A stretch of DNA of 53,521 nucleotides from Xanthobacteraceae bacterium (GTDB lineage Bacteria; Pseudomonadota; Alphaproteobacteria; Rhizobiales; Xanthobacteraceae). The position numbers and the translations under genes were made by a program. Each line of letters opens with the position of its first letter. Positions within the stretch are counted from its first letter, which is position 1. Shown here piece by piece: positions 41,845-48,687 of the stretch. Below the pieces are notes generated by a model, which saw only the letters and a list, made by a program, of their open reading frames with translations, was not told the origin of the DNA and made no database searches. The DNA lies in contig JALHMF010000014.1 of assembly GCA_022844205.1 (NCBI GenBank), positions 1-53,521 on the forward strand. The letters are read 5' to 3'.

Positions 41845-43230
41845 ATGTCCGACATTCTCTGTGTTTCTCCGGTCGATGGGCGCGAGATCGCGCGCAAGCG
41901 CTCGATGAGCGCGAGCGAGATTTCCGATCGCATCGTCAAGGCACGCAAGGCGCAGGCCGCGTGGGCGGCCATGCCGCTCGCGGAGCGCGCGCGGTTCTGC
42001 TCCGCCTTCGTCGATGCGATGCTGGCGATGCGAAGCGAGATCGCGCCGGAACTGTCCTGGCAGATGGGCCGGCCGATCAAGTATTCCGGCGGCGAACTCA
42101 ACGGATTTGAGGAGCGCGCGCGCTACATGATTGAAATTGCGGAAAGCGCGCTTGCCCCCTTGGAGCCGAAGCCAATGGATGGTTTCAAGCGCTATGTGCG
42201 CCGCGACCCACTTGGCGTCGTCCTGACGATTGCGCCCTGGAACTACCCGTATCTGACGGCCGTCAACTCGGTCGTTCCGGCGCTGATGGCGGGCAATGCC
42301 GTGCTGCTCAAGCACGCTGCACAGACAATTCTGGTTGGCGATCGCTTCCAGATGGCGATGGACAAGGCCGGAATGCCTGCCGGCCTGTTCCAGACCGTTT
42401 CTCTCTCCCATGATGACACTGCGAAGCTGATCGCGTCCGGTGCAATCGATCAGGTCTGCTTCACCGGCTCGGTCGAGGCGGGGAAGGCCATCGAACGCTC
42501 GGCGTCGGGCACCTTCGCGAGCGTCGGGCTCGAACTGGGCGGGAAGGATCCGGCCTATGTCCGCGCCGACGTGGACATCGCCCATGCGGTCGAGAATCTG
42601 GTGGACGGCAGTTTCTTTAACTCGGGCCAGTGCTGCTGCGGGATCGAGCGCATCTATGTAGACGCAGCGATCTACGACCGCTTTGTGGATGGTTTCGCAG
42701 CACTGACACGCTCGTATGTGCTCGACGATCCGCTCAAGCCGGAGACGACACTTGGCCCGATGGCGCAGAAGCGTCTTGCGGACACGGTGCGCGAACATAT
42801 CGGTGAGGCGGTGCATAAGGGCGCGCGGCCACTGATCGACAGCAAGGCGTTCGCGCGCGACGATGCCGCGACGCCTTACCTCGCGCCGCAGGTGCTGGTC
42901 GATGTCGATCACGGCATGAAGGTGATGATGGAAGAGACCTTCGGGCCCGTCGTCGGCATCATGAAAGTCGGCAGCGAGGCCGAAGCGATCAGGCTAATGA
43001 ACGACTCGCCGTATGGTCTCACAGCCTCGATCTGGACCAAGGACATCGACACCGCCGAGCGGATCGGCGCCCAGATCGAAACAGGCACCATATACATGAA
43101 TCGTTGCGACTACCTCGACCCGGGCCTGGCCTGGACGGGGGTTAAGAACACCGGCCGCGGGACGACTCTTTCGAAGATCGGCTATGAAGCGATGACCCGG
43201 CCCAAGAGCTTTCACCTGAGAACCGTATAA
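41845..43230 (+). CDS. NAD(P)-dependent aldehyde dehydrogenase
   Basis: A 461-residue aldehyde dehydrogenase with APWNYPYLTAVNSVVPAL (cofactor-binding part), CFTGSVEAGKAIERSA, LELGGKDP (catalytic base) and nucleophile segment NSGQCCCGIERI (Cys264 by alignment, flanked by two further Cys). It is not close to PhnY: it is shorter and lacks the PhnY pocket residues. Its stop overlaps the next gene's ATG by one base (TAATG), so it is translated with the iron alcohol dehydrogenase. Together they would oxidise an alcohol to an acid through an aldehyde, possibly while the amine is masked by gamma-glutamylation. Confidence 0.83.
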   Translation: MSDILCVSPVDGREIARKRSMSASEISDRIVKARKAQAAWAAMPLAERARFCSAFVDAMLAMRSEIAPELSWQMGRPIKYSGGELNGFEERARYMIEIAESALAPLEPKPMDGFKRYVRRDPLGVVLTIAPWNYPYLTAVNSVVPALMAGNAVLLKHAAQTILVGDRFQMAMDKAGMPAGLFQTVSLSHDDTAKLIASGAIDQVCFTGSVEAGKAIERSASGTFASVGLELGGKDPAYVRADVDIAHAVENLVDGSFFNSGQCCCGIERIYVDAAIYDRFVDGFAALTRSYVLDDPLKPETTLGPMAQKRLADTVREHIGEAVHKGARPLIDSKAFARDDAATPYLAPQVLVDVDHGMKVMMEETFGPVVGIMKVGSEAEAIRLMNDSPYGLTASIWTKDIDTAERIGAQIETGTIYMNRCDYLDPGLAWTGVKNTGRGTTLSKIGYEAMTRPKSFHLRTV

Positions 43231-44387
43231 TGGAACTTCGCGGAAACTGGAATTACCCAACCACGGTGCGCTTCGGTGCCGGCCGTGTCAGCGAACTCGC
43301 GGACACCGTGAAAAGCGCGAAGATGCACAATCCGCTCTTCGTGACTGATCCGGTGCTCGCCAAGTTGCCGATGACGGCGCAGGTACTTGCCGATCTGAAG
43401 TCAGCGGGTTTGTCCGTGCAGATGTTTTCCGAGAGCAAACCCAATCCAGTTGAGGCGAATGTCGTGGCGGGCGTCGAAGCCTTCCGAAAGGGCGGTCATG
43501 ACGGCGTGATTGCGTTCGGAGGCGGTTCGGCCCTCGACGTCGGCAAGCTGGTTGCCTTCATGTCCGGCCAGGCGCGCCCGCTGTGGGATTTCGAAGACAT
43601 CGGCGACTGGTGGACCCGCGCCAATCCCGCTGGCATCGCGCCGATCATCGCGGTACCGACTACTGCGGGAACGGGCTCCGAGGCCGGCCGCGCGGGCGTC
43701 GTCACGGACGAGAAGACACACACCAAGAAGATCATCTTCCATCCGTTGATGATGCCGAAGATCGCCATCTGCGATCCGCAGCTCACGGTCGGCATGCCGC
43801 CGCTCATCACCGCGGGCACGGGCATGGACGCCTTCGCGCATTGCCTCGAGGCCTATTGCGGGCCCTTCTATCATCCGCTCGCCGATGGCATCGCGGTCGA
43901 AGGGATCAGGCTGGTCAAGGAGAACCTCGCCATTGCCGTCAAGGACGGCAAGAATATCGAGGCCCGCGCGCACATGATGTCCGCGGCCGCCATGGGCGCT
44001 ACTTCATTTCAGAAGGCGTTAGGAGCGATTCACGCGCTGTCGCATCCGGTCGGCTCGCTGCATGACACGCATCACGGACTGACCAACGGGGTCTTCATGC
44101 CCTACGTTCTCAATTTCAACCGTAAGGCAATCGAGCCGCAGATCAAGCGGCTCGCTGCGTACATCGGATTGCGCCCGAGTTTTCGCGCGTTCATGGATTT
44201 CGTCCTGGAGCTGCGAGAGCAAATTGGCGTGCCGCACACACTCGCCGGGCTCAATGTCGGAGACAGCAACGTTGACACCATCGTCGCGATGGCGCCGAAG
44301 GATCCGACCGCCGGAGGAAACCCGGTTCCTCTCGATAAGCGCGCCGCGCGCAAGATCTTCATGCGCGCTCTGGAAGGACGGCTTTGA
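43230..44387 (+). CDS. Iron-containing alcohol dehydrogenase
   Basis: A 385-residue group III (Fe-type) alcohol dehydrogenase. The NAD-binding segment has VIAFGGGSALDVGKL (about 89-103) and PTTAGTGSEAG (about 141-151). The metal site is formed by Asp/His residues in GTGMDAFAHCLEAYCGP and IHALSHPVGSLHDTHHGLTN. Length is typical. It is the last gene of the long operon that starts at phnW, one-base-overlapped with the aldehyde dehydrogenase gene. The substrate could be a hydroxyalkylphosphonate or a gamma-glutamyl amino-alcohol, both inferred from the neighbours. Confidence 0.87.
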   Translation: MELRGNWNYPTTVRFGAGRVSELADTVKSAKMHNPLFVTDPVLAKLPMTAQVLADLKSAGLSVQMFSESKPNPVEANVVAGVEAFRKGGHDGVIAFGGGSALDVGKLVAFMSGQARPLWDFEDIGDWWTRANPAGIAPIIAVPTTAGTGSEAGRAGVVTDEKTHTKKIIFHPLMMPKIAICDPQLTVGMPPLITAGTGMDAFAHCLEAYCGPFYHPLADGIAVEGIRLVKENLAIAVKDGKNIEARAHMMSAAAMGATSFQKALGAIHALSHPVGSLHDTHHGLTNGVFMPYVLNFNRKAIEPQIKRLAAYIGLRPSFRAFMDFVLELREQIGVPHTLAGLNVGDSNVDTIVAMAPKDPTAGGNPVPLDKRAARKIFMRALEGRL

Positions 44388-44406
44388 GGCCGGCCAGACG
44401 GGGGCA

Positions 44407-44898
44407 ATGAAACCGCTTCGAGACAATGTCGGGATCGCGCTTTTCAGCGCGGACGGTCGCGTACTGATTGCACGCCGGTTTGAGGACGACGGCCCCGAGA
44501 TCATTATGAAGGGTCTTGAATGGCAGATGCCCCAAGGGGGCATCGCACAAGGTGAGCCACCCCTTGAGGCTGCGATCCGCGAGCTGCGCGAGGAAACATC
44601 AGCTACCCGCGTAAACTATCTCGCCGAAACCGAATGGTTGACCTACGAGTTTCCTGCGTTCTCCGGTCCGCCAGATCACCGGCTGGCGAAATTTCGCGGA
44701 CAGCGGCAGAGGTGGTTTGCGTTTCGCTTTATGGGCAGCGACGCAGACATTGATCTCAATGCCTCACTAAATGGTGAGCCGCCGGAGTTCGACGCCTGGC
44801 GGTGGGAGCGCTTGGAGCTACTTCCCGATCTGGTAGTCCCTTTTAAACGGGACGTGTATCGGCGTGTTATAGACGCCTTCTCGTCATTCGCGCGGTAG
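44407..44898 (+). CDS. rppH: RNA pyrophosphohydrolase-like Nudix protein
   Basis: A 163-residue Nudix hydrolase of the RppH/IalA type, which removes pyrophosphate from mRNA 5' ends or cleaves dinucleoside polyphosphates. It begins MKPLRDNVGIALFSADGRVL and has QMPQGGIAQGE followed by the Nudix helix AAIRELREETSA, where the usual Gly after EE is replaced by Ser. GQRQRWFAFRF and the WRWERLELLPDLVVPFKRDV end are RppH-like. The ATG at 44407 fits the family; a longer frame reaching into the dehydrogenase gene does not. A second rppH copy elsewhere is likely, since alphaproteobacteria often have more than one. Confidence 0.82.
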   Translation: MKPLRDNVGIALFSADGRVLIARRFEDDGPEIIMKGLEWQMPQGGIAQGEPPLEAAIRELREETSATRVNYLAETEWLTYEFPAFSGPPDHRLAKFRGQRQRWFAFRFMGSDADIDLNASLNGEPPEFDAWRWERLELLPDLVVPFKRDVYRRVIDAFSSFAR

Positions 44899-44938
44899 AC
44901 GTTCTAAAACAACAGTCCGGGTACCGCTCGCTCGCGGC

Positions 44939-45688
44939 CTAAAGATCGCGAATTGCTCGTCCAATTGGGTCCGCAAGAAGCTCAGCCATCGCATCCTGCG
45001 TGACTTTCGTCGCAATGAGATCGTTGCGAATTTCGACCATCAGGGGGGCTAGTCTGCGCTGACAGGCATGCCGATCGAGGGTGTGAAAGACACCATGCGA
45101 CGGATTGTAGGGTTCGTTCAGCGCCAAAATGAGCGTCGGGTCGCTCGAAAGATCGGTCAGCGCAAGGCGAGCAAGGCGGTCATCCTTGTCGTGGATAAAG
45201 CCAATCTGCCATGGCCGCTCATGCCCTTTGTAGACGCGCGTAAACGAGTGAATCGAAACGACCGCCTTAATGGATTTCGTTGATACCCGCCCGTTGATGA
45301 ATTCCTCGACGGCCCGATGAAACGGTTCGTAGATGTCGCGAACGCGAACTTGTCGCTCGCTTTCCTCCAGCGCAGCGTTGCCAGGAATAGGTGTGTTTTC
45401 ACTTATGGTGGCGATCGAGTCCGGAGCGGATGGCACACGGTTGAGATCGATAACGAGCCGCGACACCGTTGCGTGTATCAGTGGCGCATGCAGCCGGGCG
45501 GATAGAGCCCGGGCAACTTCGAGGGCGCCCGGATCCCAGGCGATGTGCGTTGTGAGGATTGGTCTAGCCAGCCCCAGATTCGAGAATCTTTCGGGTATGT
45601 GATTGGAGGCGTGTTCGCAAACAATGAGCGCGGGAAATGAACCGTTGCGATTTTCAAGACAGGCGATCTCTGCGGAAATGTCAGCCAT
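44939..45688 (-). CDS. N-formylglutamate amidohydrolase family protein
   Basis: A 249-residue zinc-dependent hydrolase fold with LIVCEHASNHIPERF (metal-binding Glu-His segment, about 22-36), HIAWDPGALEVARALSARL, RLVIDLNRVP (about 77-86) and VSIHSFTRVYKGHERPWQIG (His near 144). Family members hydrolyse N-formylglutamate or related N-acyl amino acids. The ATG at 45688 is preferred to a GTG eight codons earlier because GGATC precedes it. Its location near the gamma-glutamyl ligase raises the possibility that it releases glutamate from a gamma-glutamyl intermediate. It is on the other strand, so the link is speculative. Confidence 0.82.
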   Translation of the reverse strand: MADISAEIACLENRNGSFPALIVCEHASNHIPERFSNLGLARPILTTHIAWDPGALEVARALSARLHAPLIHATVSRLVIDLNRVPSAPDSIATISENTPIPGNAALEESERQVRVRDIYEPFHRAVEEFINGRVSTKSIKAVVSIHSFTRVYKGHERPWQIGFIHDKDDRLARLALTDLSSDPTLILALNEPYNPSHGVFHTLDRHACQRRLAPLMVEIRNDLIATKVTQDAMAELLADPIGRAIRDL

Positions 45689-45785
45689 TGTTTTGATCCA
45701 GGATGATCCCACAGACTGATACCAGTGCGGCAGACCGAATCCCTTGATGGGGATGGAAAACTCGAAAACGGGGTTTTGAGGAATA

Positions 45786-45836
45786 CTGGCGCTCCCTTAG
45801 CGGAATCAAACCGCTCTCTCACCGTGAAAATCGGTG
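45786..45836 (-). other. Second tRNA 3'-end-like fragment (Glu-like)
   Basis: On the minus strand CACCGATTTTCACGGTG forms a 5-bp anticodon-like stem. It is followed by AGAGAGCGGTTTGATTCCGC (T-arm-like) and TAAGGGAGCGCCA. No 5' half pairs with it. It resembles the fragment at 30331-30378. The two bracket the first phosphonate module (30548-44387) in the same orientation, so they could be direct-repeat boundaries, although the similarity is imperfect. Confidence 0.35.
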
Positions 45837-45895
45837 CCGTAGTGGGAGTGGCTGGAATTCGGTGGCGCGATCTCCGCTAACATGAAGCTATCGTT

Positions 45896-46021
45896 TCAGG
45901 CTGCGAGGTCAATTGGCTGATCGATAGGCCTTGTGGCCAGCATCTGCCAGCCATCGACCTTGCGCATGTTGATCTGATCGGAGGCAAGCAGCGCCCAGAA
46001 CAGCATGGCCGCGGTGTCCGC
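45896..46021 (-). pseudogene. C-terminal remnant of a transposase
   Basis: One minus-strand frame reads DTAAMLFWALLASDQINMRK then VDGWQMLATRPIDQPIDLAA and a stop. I recognise this as the C-terminal tail of a common rhizobial transposase, probably IS256-like, although the family call is from memory. Upstream the frame is lost. The remaining part of 45713-46149 holds no gene I can support. Confidence 0.5.
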
Positions 46022-46149
46022 GGACGGCAATGGTCTGCGTCTTGATCCTTCGCTTGAACACGAGGAACTCAGGTCGCCGCAGCCCGCACTCGATGGAACA
46101 ATGAGGGTTCCACCGGGTTACCTCGTCATCTTCACTAGCGGAGGCTGAG

Positions 46150-46233
46150 ATGGACACGACCACCCTTCTAATCATCATTCTAGTCGTACTGCTGCTGGGT
46201 GGCGGCTGGTTTGGGCGCGGACGCTGGTACTGA
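46150..46233 (+). CDS. 27-residue hydrophobic peptide
   Basis: The protein consists of MDTTTLLIIILVVLLLGGG and the tail WFGRGRWY: one membrane helix with a glycine/aromatic/basic end. A very good ribosome-binding site (GGAGG, five bases upstream) supports expression. Similar tiny proteins ending in GRGRWY are common in rhizobia and often listed as hydrophobic or DUF3309-like. Its function is unknown. Confidence 0.65.
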   Translation: MDTTTLLIIILVVLLLGGGWFGRGRWY

Positions 46234-46337
46234 AGCATCCGATTGACTCTAGCGGTAAGGGACCAGGTCACCTGCTTTCGAGCCGAAGCGTCATCTTCAT
46301 TCAGCGCACAGTGCTATTCCCGCACGGGGAGACGAAT

Positions 46338-46940
46338 ATGAGACCATCTATTGTGATCGTAGTTCTGGCGTTATTGGCGTTTGCCACATCTCCTCCGGCG
46401 ATTGCCGAACGTGCTTGCCAGCCAAGTTTGTCCAACTTCTACAACTGCCCGGCTCCTTCATCGCCAGCGGCGAAATCCAAGCAAAAGACCACGACAACGG
46501 ATCGCGCGTGCACTCCAAGCCTTTCAAACGGATATTCTTGCCCAAGAGCCTCCACTGAGGGGCGAAAATCAGCACCAGCAAAAAAGAAGACAGCTTCCGC
46601 AACCGAGCGCGAATGCCGCCCCAGCCTCTCAAATGGATTTTCTTGCCCGAACACGGCCCCATCCCAGAATTCAGCCTCGCCTCGGGAGCGTGCATGCCGC
46701 CCGAGCTTGTCGAATGGGTACAACTGCCAGGAACAGCTCGGCGCCAATCAATACTCAACGGAAACGCTGGCGAGGATTCACTGCCCGGCCGACACCGTTG
46801 TCTGGGCAAATACCCGGTCGAGTATCTATCACTTCCGCGGGACTGGCGATTACGGAAACACCAAAGCAGGCGCCTATATGTGTGAGCGAGCCGCACTCGC
46901 CGGAGGCATCCGCGCGGCGAAGAATGAAAAGCATCCTTGA
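46338..46940 (+). CDS. Exported protein with four Cys-containing peptide repeats
   Basis: A 200-residue protein with a signal peptide (residues 1 to about 23, cleavage near PPAIA). Four copies of a 15-residue motif follow: ERACQPSLSNFYNCP, DRACTPSLSNGYSCP, ERECRPSLSNGFSCP and ERACRPSLSNGYNCQ. They are separated by low-complexity Lys/Ser/Thr/Pro linkers. The C-terminal domain (CPADTVVWANTRSSIYHFRG then TGDYGNTKAGAYMCE) is a conserved small domain seen in other secreted or DNA-associated bacterial proteins. Each repeat has one Cys pair, suggesting disulfide-closed loops in the periplasm or outside the cell. The start at 46338 has GGGGAG upstream. The function is unknown. Confidence 0.7.
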   Translation: MRPSIVIVVLALLAFATSPPAIAERACQPSLSNFYNCPAPSSPAAKSKQKTTTTDRACTPSLSNGYSCPRASTEGRKSAPAKKKTASATERECRPSLSNGFSCPNTAPSQNSASPRERACRPSLSNGYNCQEQLGANQYSTETLARIHCPADTVVWANTRSSIYHFRGTGDYGNTKAGAYMCERAALAGGIRAAKNEKHP

Positions 46941-47006
46941 AACCAGAATCGAAAACACGGGCACAGACAACATTGTCTTCAATCATGAATGACAGAGGAG
47001 AATTCC

Positions 47007-47186
47007 ATGAATGCTCTAACACCAGTTTTTTTCGCAGCCGCTATCGTCTTTGTACTGAACACGGCGGGCAGCTTTATTGAATTCAACAACCGCTTTGTGA
47101 ACGCCTTGGTTGACACCGTACTGTTTGCGCTCGTGTTCGGTGCACTTGTGCTAGCTGGCAAATTGAACTTGGCGTTCTTAATCTGA
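47007..47186 (+). CDS. Small two-helix membrane protein
   Basis: A 59-residue protein with two hydrophobic helices (about 5-24 and 36-55) and a short polar loop FIEFNNRFVN between them. The start at 47007 has GAGGAG eight bases upstream. No family recognised. It lies 66 bases after the repeat-protein gene and may be co-transcribed. Confidence 0.6.
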   Translation: MNALTPVFFAAAIVFVLNTAGSFIEFNNRFVNALVDTVLFALVFGALVLAGKLNLAFLI

Positions 47187-47190
47187 GTCT

Positions 47191-47209
47191 AAACTTCGGT
47201 ACACATAGG
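47191..47209. mobile_element. Family A IS right-end scar
   Basis: TAAACTTCGGTACACATAG matches the right end of the family A element (TTTTCGGTACACACAG) with a few changes, immediately after the small membrane protein gene. Nothing else of the element is left. Confidence 0.45.
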
Positions 47210-47251
47210 TGATCTAAAATTCGTTACAGCTGTTGCTAAGGACGGAGAAAT

Positions 47252-47274
47252 GGCTCCCCCGCCAGGGGAGCCAA
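47252..47274 (-). terminator. Terminator-like hairpin after the small exported protein gene
   Basis: TGGCTCCCC and GGGGAGCCA form a perfect 9-bp stem around CGCCA. On the minus strand it lies four bases after the stop codon of the 47279-47500 gene and is followed by TTTCTCC. It is strong as a hairpin but weak in its T-run. Confidence 0.55.
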
Positions 47275-47278
47275 TCTC

Positions 47279-47500
47279 TCAATTCTTTTTATCGACGCAA
47301 ACGGTCGTGATTTCGCGGTCGGCGTCGGCGCGGCTCTTGTAGACCTTGCCATCACCCATCACGACCATCGTGTTCGATGTCGGGCGGGTCTCTACCACCG
47401 TACACTTCTTCGTGCTGTTGTCGCGCACGACGTAGAATTCTTGCGCAAGCGAGGGAGTAGCAAACGCCACGAGTGTGGCGGCGAGTATAAGTCTCTTCAT
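47279..47500 (-). CDS. Small exported protein
   Basis: A 73-residue protein with a signal peptide (MKRLILAATLVAFATPSLAQ, cleavage after AQ). A compact mature part follows, containing YVVRDNSTKKCTVVE and a late Cys (TTVCVDKKN), so one disulfide is possible. The start at 47500 has AAGGAAC upstream; a longer frame to 47599 is unsupported. Proteins of this form are common as uncharacterised genes in Bradyrhizobium and relatives. The function is unknown. Confidence 0.72.
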   Translation of the reverse strand: MKRLILAATLVAFATPSLAQEFYVVRDNSTKKCTVVETRPTSNTMVVMGDGKVYKSRADADREITTVCVDKKN

Positions 47501-47578
47501 GGGATGTTCCTTTTTGTTGAACAACTCACCAACATCTCCATCGGCTCTTAGTTCCGGGACTTGAGCCGGAATGGAACC

Positions 47579-47655
47579 TGTCTGTACCGACAACCTCATC
47601 CGTATTGATGGGTAAGGTGCAGGGCCGCGACCGGTTCACGAATAGTGATCGCCAT
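47579..47655 (+). mobile_element. Family A IS left-end remnant with internal deletion
   Basis: It begins TGTCTGTACCGACAACCTCA, matching the left end of the IS at 20177, and continues CCGTATTGATGGGTAAGG. It then jumps to the transposase segment around GGCCGCGACCGGTTCACGAA (compare 20360-20380). It ends near the 3' end of the LysR gene. It cannot encode transposase. Confidence 0.6.
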
Positions 47656-47676
47656 GTTCAGTCTGCGACCGGTAAG

Positions 47677-48552
47677 TCACCGCGAACCATGCGCCCTCTG
47701 GGCGGCGATATCCAGGAATACGCTGATCAGCGGCCGATTTCGGCGCTCGGCCAGGCAAACGACATGCGCATAGGTGAACAACTGCGCGTCTTCGATCACG
47801 ACGGGTCTTACCCCTTCCATCGGCATCAGTTCGGACTCTGTGATGACACCGATTCCGATTCCGTGCGCGACCGCACGCATTACGGCTTCACGGCTGTCAG
47901 TTTCCAGAACGGTGCGGACACTGACACCGCTCTTCCGTAAGGCTGCTTCAAACGACGTGCGCGTTGTCGAGCCTTCCGCCCGTGCAATAAATTTCTGGTC
48001 TTGCAGGTCGCCAAGGCGAATTTTCCTTCGTTTGGCCAACGGATGTTTTTGATTGATGACCAGAACAATGCGGTGCCGATCATATGCGACACTGAAATAC
48101 CGCGGATCGATCGGCTTGTAGCCGACGACTCCCACATCGCATTCGAAACGAAGCAATTGCGCGAGCACGGTTGGGGACGTGCGGAGAATGACGCTCAAGC
48201 GTACATTTGGATGCGCCGCGTGAAATTCGGTGAGAACCTCAAGCGCTTCGGTCGGACGCAGCGCCGCTATCCTGAGACTTCCGACGTCGTGTCCATGTGC
48301 CGAACTGAGAAGAGCGACTGCTTCTTCCTCGTGTCCGTACAGGCCATGCGTGATGTCGAGAAGTGCTTGTCCGATCGGCGTAAGACGGGTCGAACGGCCA
48401 TCGCGATAAAACAGTTCGACGCGGAAATGATCTTCGAGGGATTTGACATGGGTGGAGATTGTCGGCTGACCGACGCCGAGTTTCTTCGCGGCGGCGGTGA
48501 AACTGCCGAGCCGGGCGACAAAATGGAAAGCTTCGAGCCAGCGCTGGTACAT
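47677..48552 (-). CDS. LysR-family regulator of the phosphonoacetate module
   Basis: A 291-residue LysR regulator: helix-turn-helix at 1-60 (FHFVARLGSFTAAAKKLGVG, QPTISTHVKSLE) and effector domain from about 90. It is divergent from phnA with a 135-base gap. PhnA operons in other proteobacteria are commonly controlled by such a LysR protein (PhnR) responding to phosphonoacetate; the same role is inferred. It is paralogous to the regulator at 31387-32271, so the island has one dedicated LysR for each phosphonate module. Confidence 0.85.
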   Translation of the reverse strand: MYQRWLEAFHFVARLGSFTAAAKKLGVGQPTISTHVKSLEDHFRVELFYRDGRSTRLTPIGQALLDITHGLYGHEEEAVALLSSAHGHDVGSLRIAALRPTEALEVLTEFHAAHPNVRLSVILRTSPTVLAQLLRFECDVGVVGYKPIDPRYFSVAYDRHRIVLVINQKHPLAKRRKIRLGDLQDQKFIARAEGSTTRTSFEAALRKSGVSVRTVLETDSREAVMRAVAHGIGIGVITESELMPMEGVRPVVIEDAQLFTYAHVVCLAERRNRPLISVFLDIAAQRAHGSR

Positions 48553-48559
48553 TGGTTAA

Positions 48560-48600
48560 ATCAATATATACTATCAAAATATCAATTTTACTAATAGATG
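48560..48600. promoter_or_regulatory. AT-rich regulatory gap between LysR and phnA
   Basis: The gap holds three ATCAA copies (48560, 48573, 48581; TTGAT on the other strand) in an AT-rich tract with TATATACTAT. The spacing is compatible with LysR-type half-sites or promoter elements for both genes, but no single palindrome stands out. Confidence 0.35.
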
Positions 48601-48687
48601 GCCAGCCCCTAGATTTCCGTGGGTGGACGACGTTTCGGCGCGAAAGAACGCCATCGGCCGCTGCCGGCACAGGGAAGGAAACGAGTG

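Noticed and set aside
41695-42912. Long minus-strand open frame (405 codons) opposite the aldehyde dehydrogenase gene
   Set aside because: It is antisense to a clear gene, has no recognisable domain, and arises from the high third-position GC of the sense strand.
44224-44406. N-terminal extension of the Nudix protein
   Set aside because: It overlaps the iron alcohol dehydrogenase gene in another frame. The family begins at MKPLRDNVG (44407).
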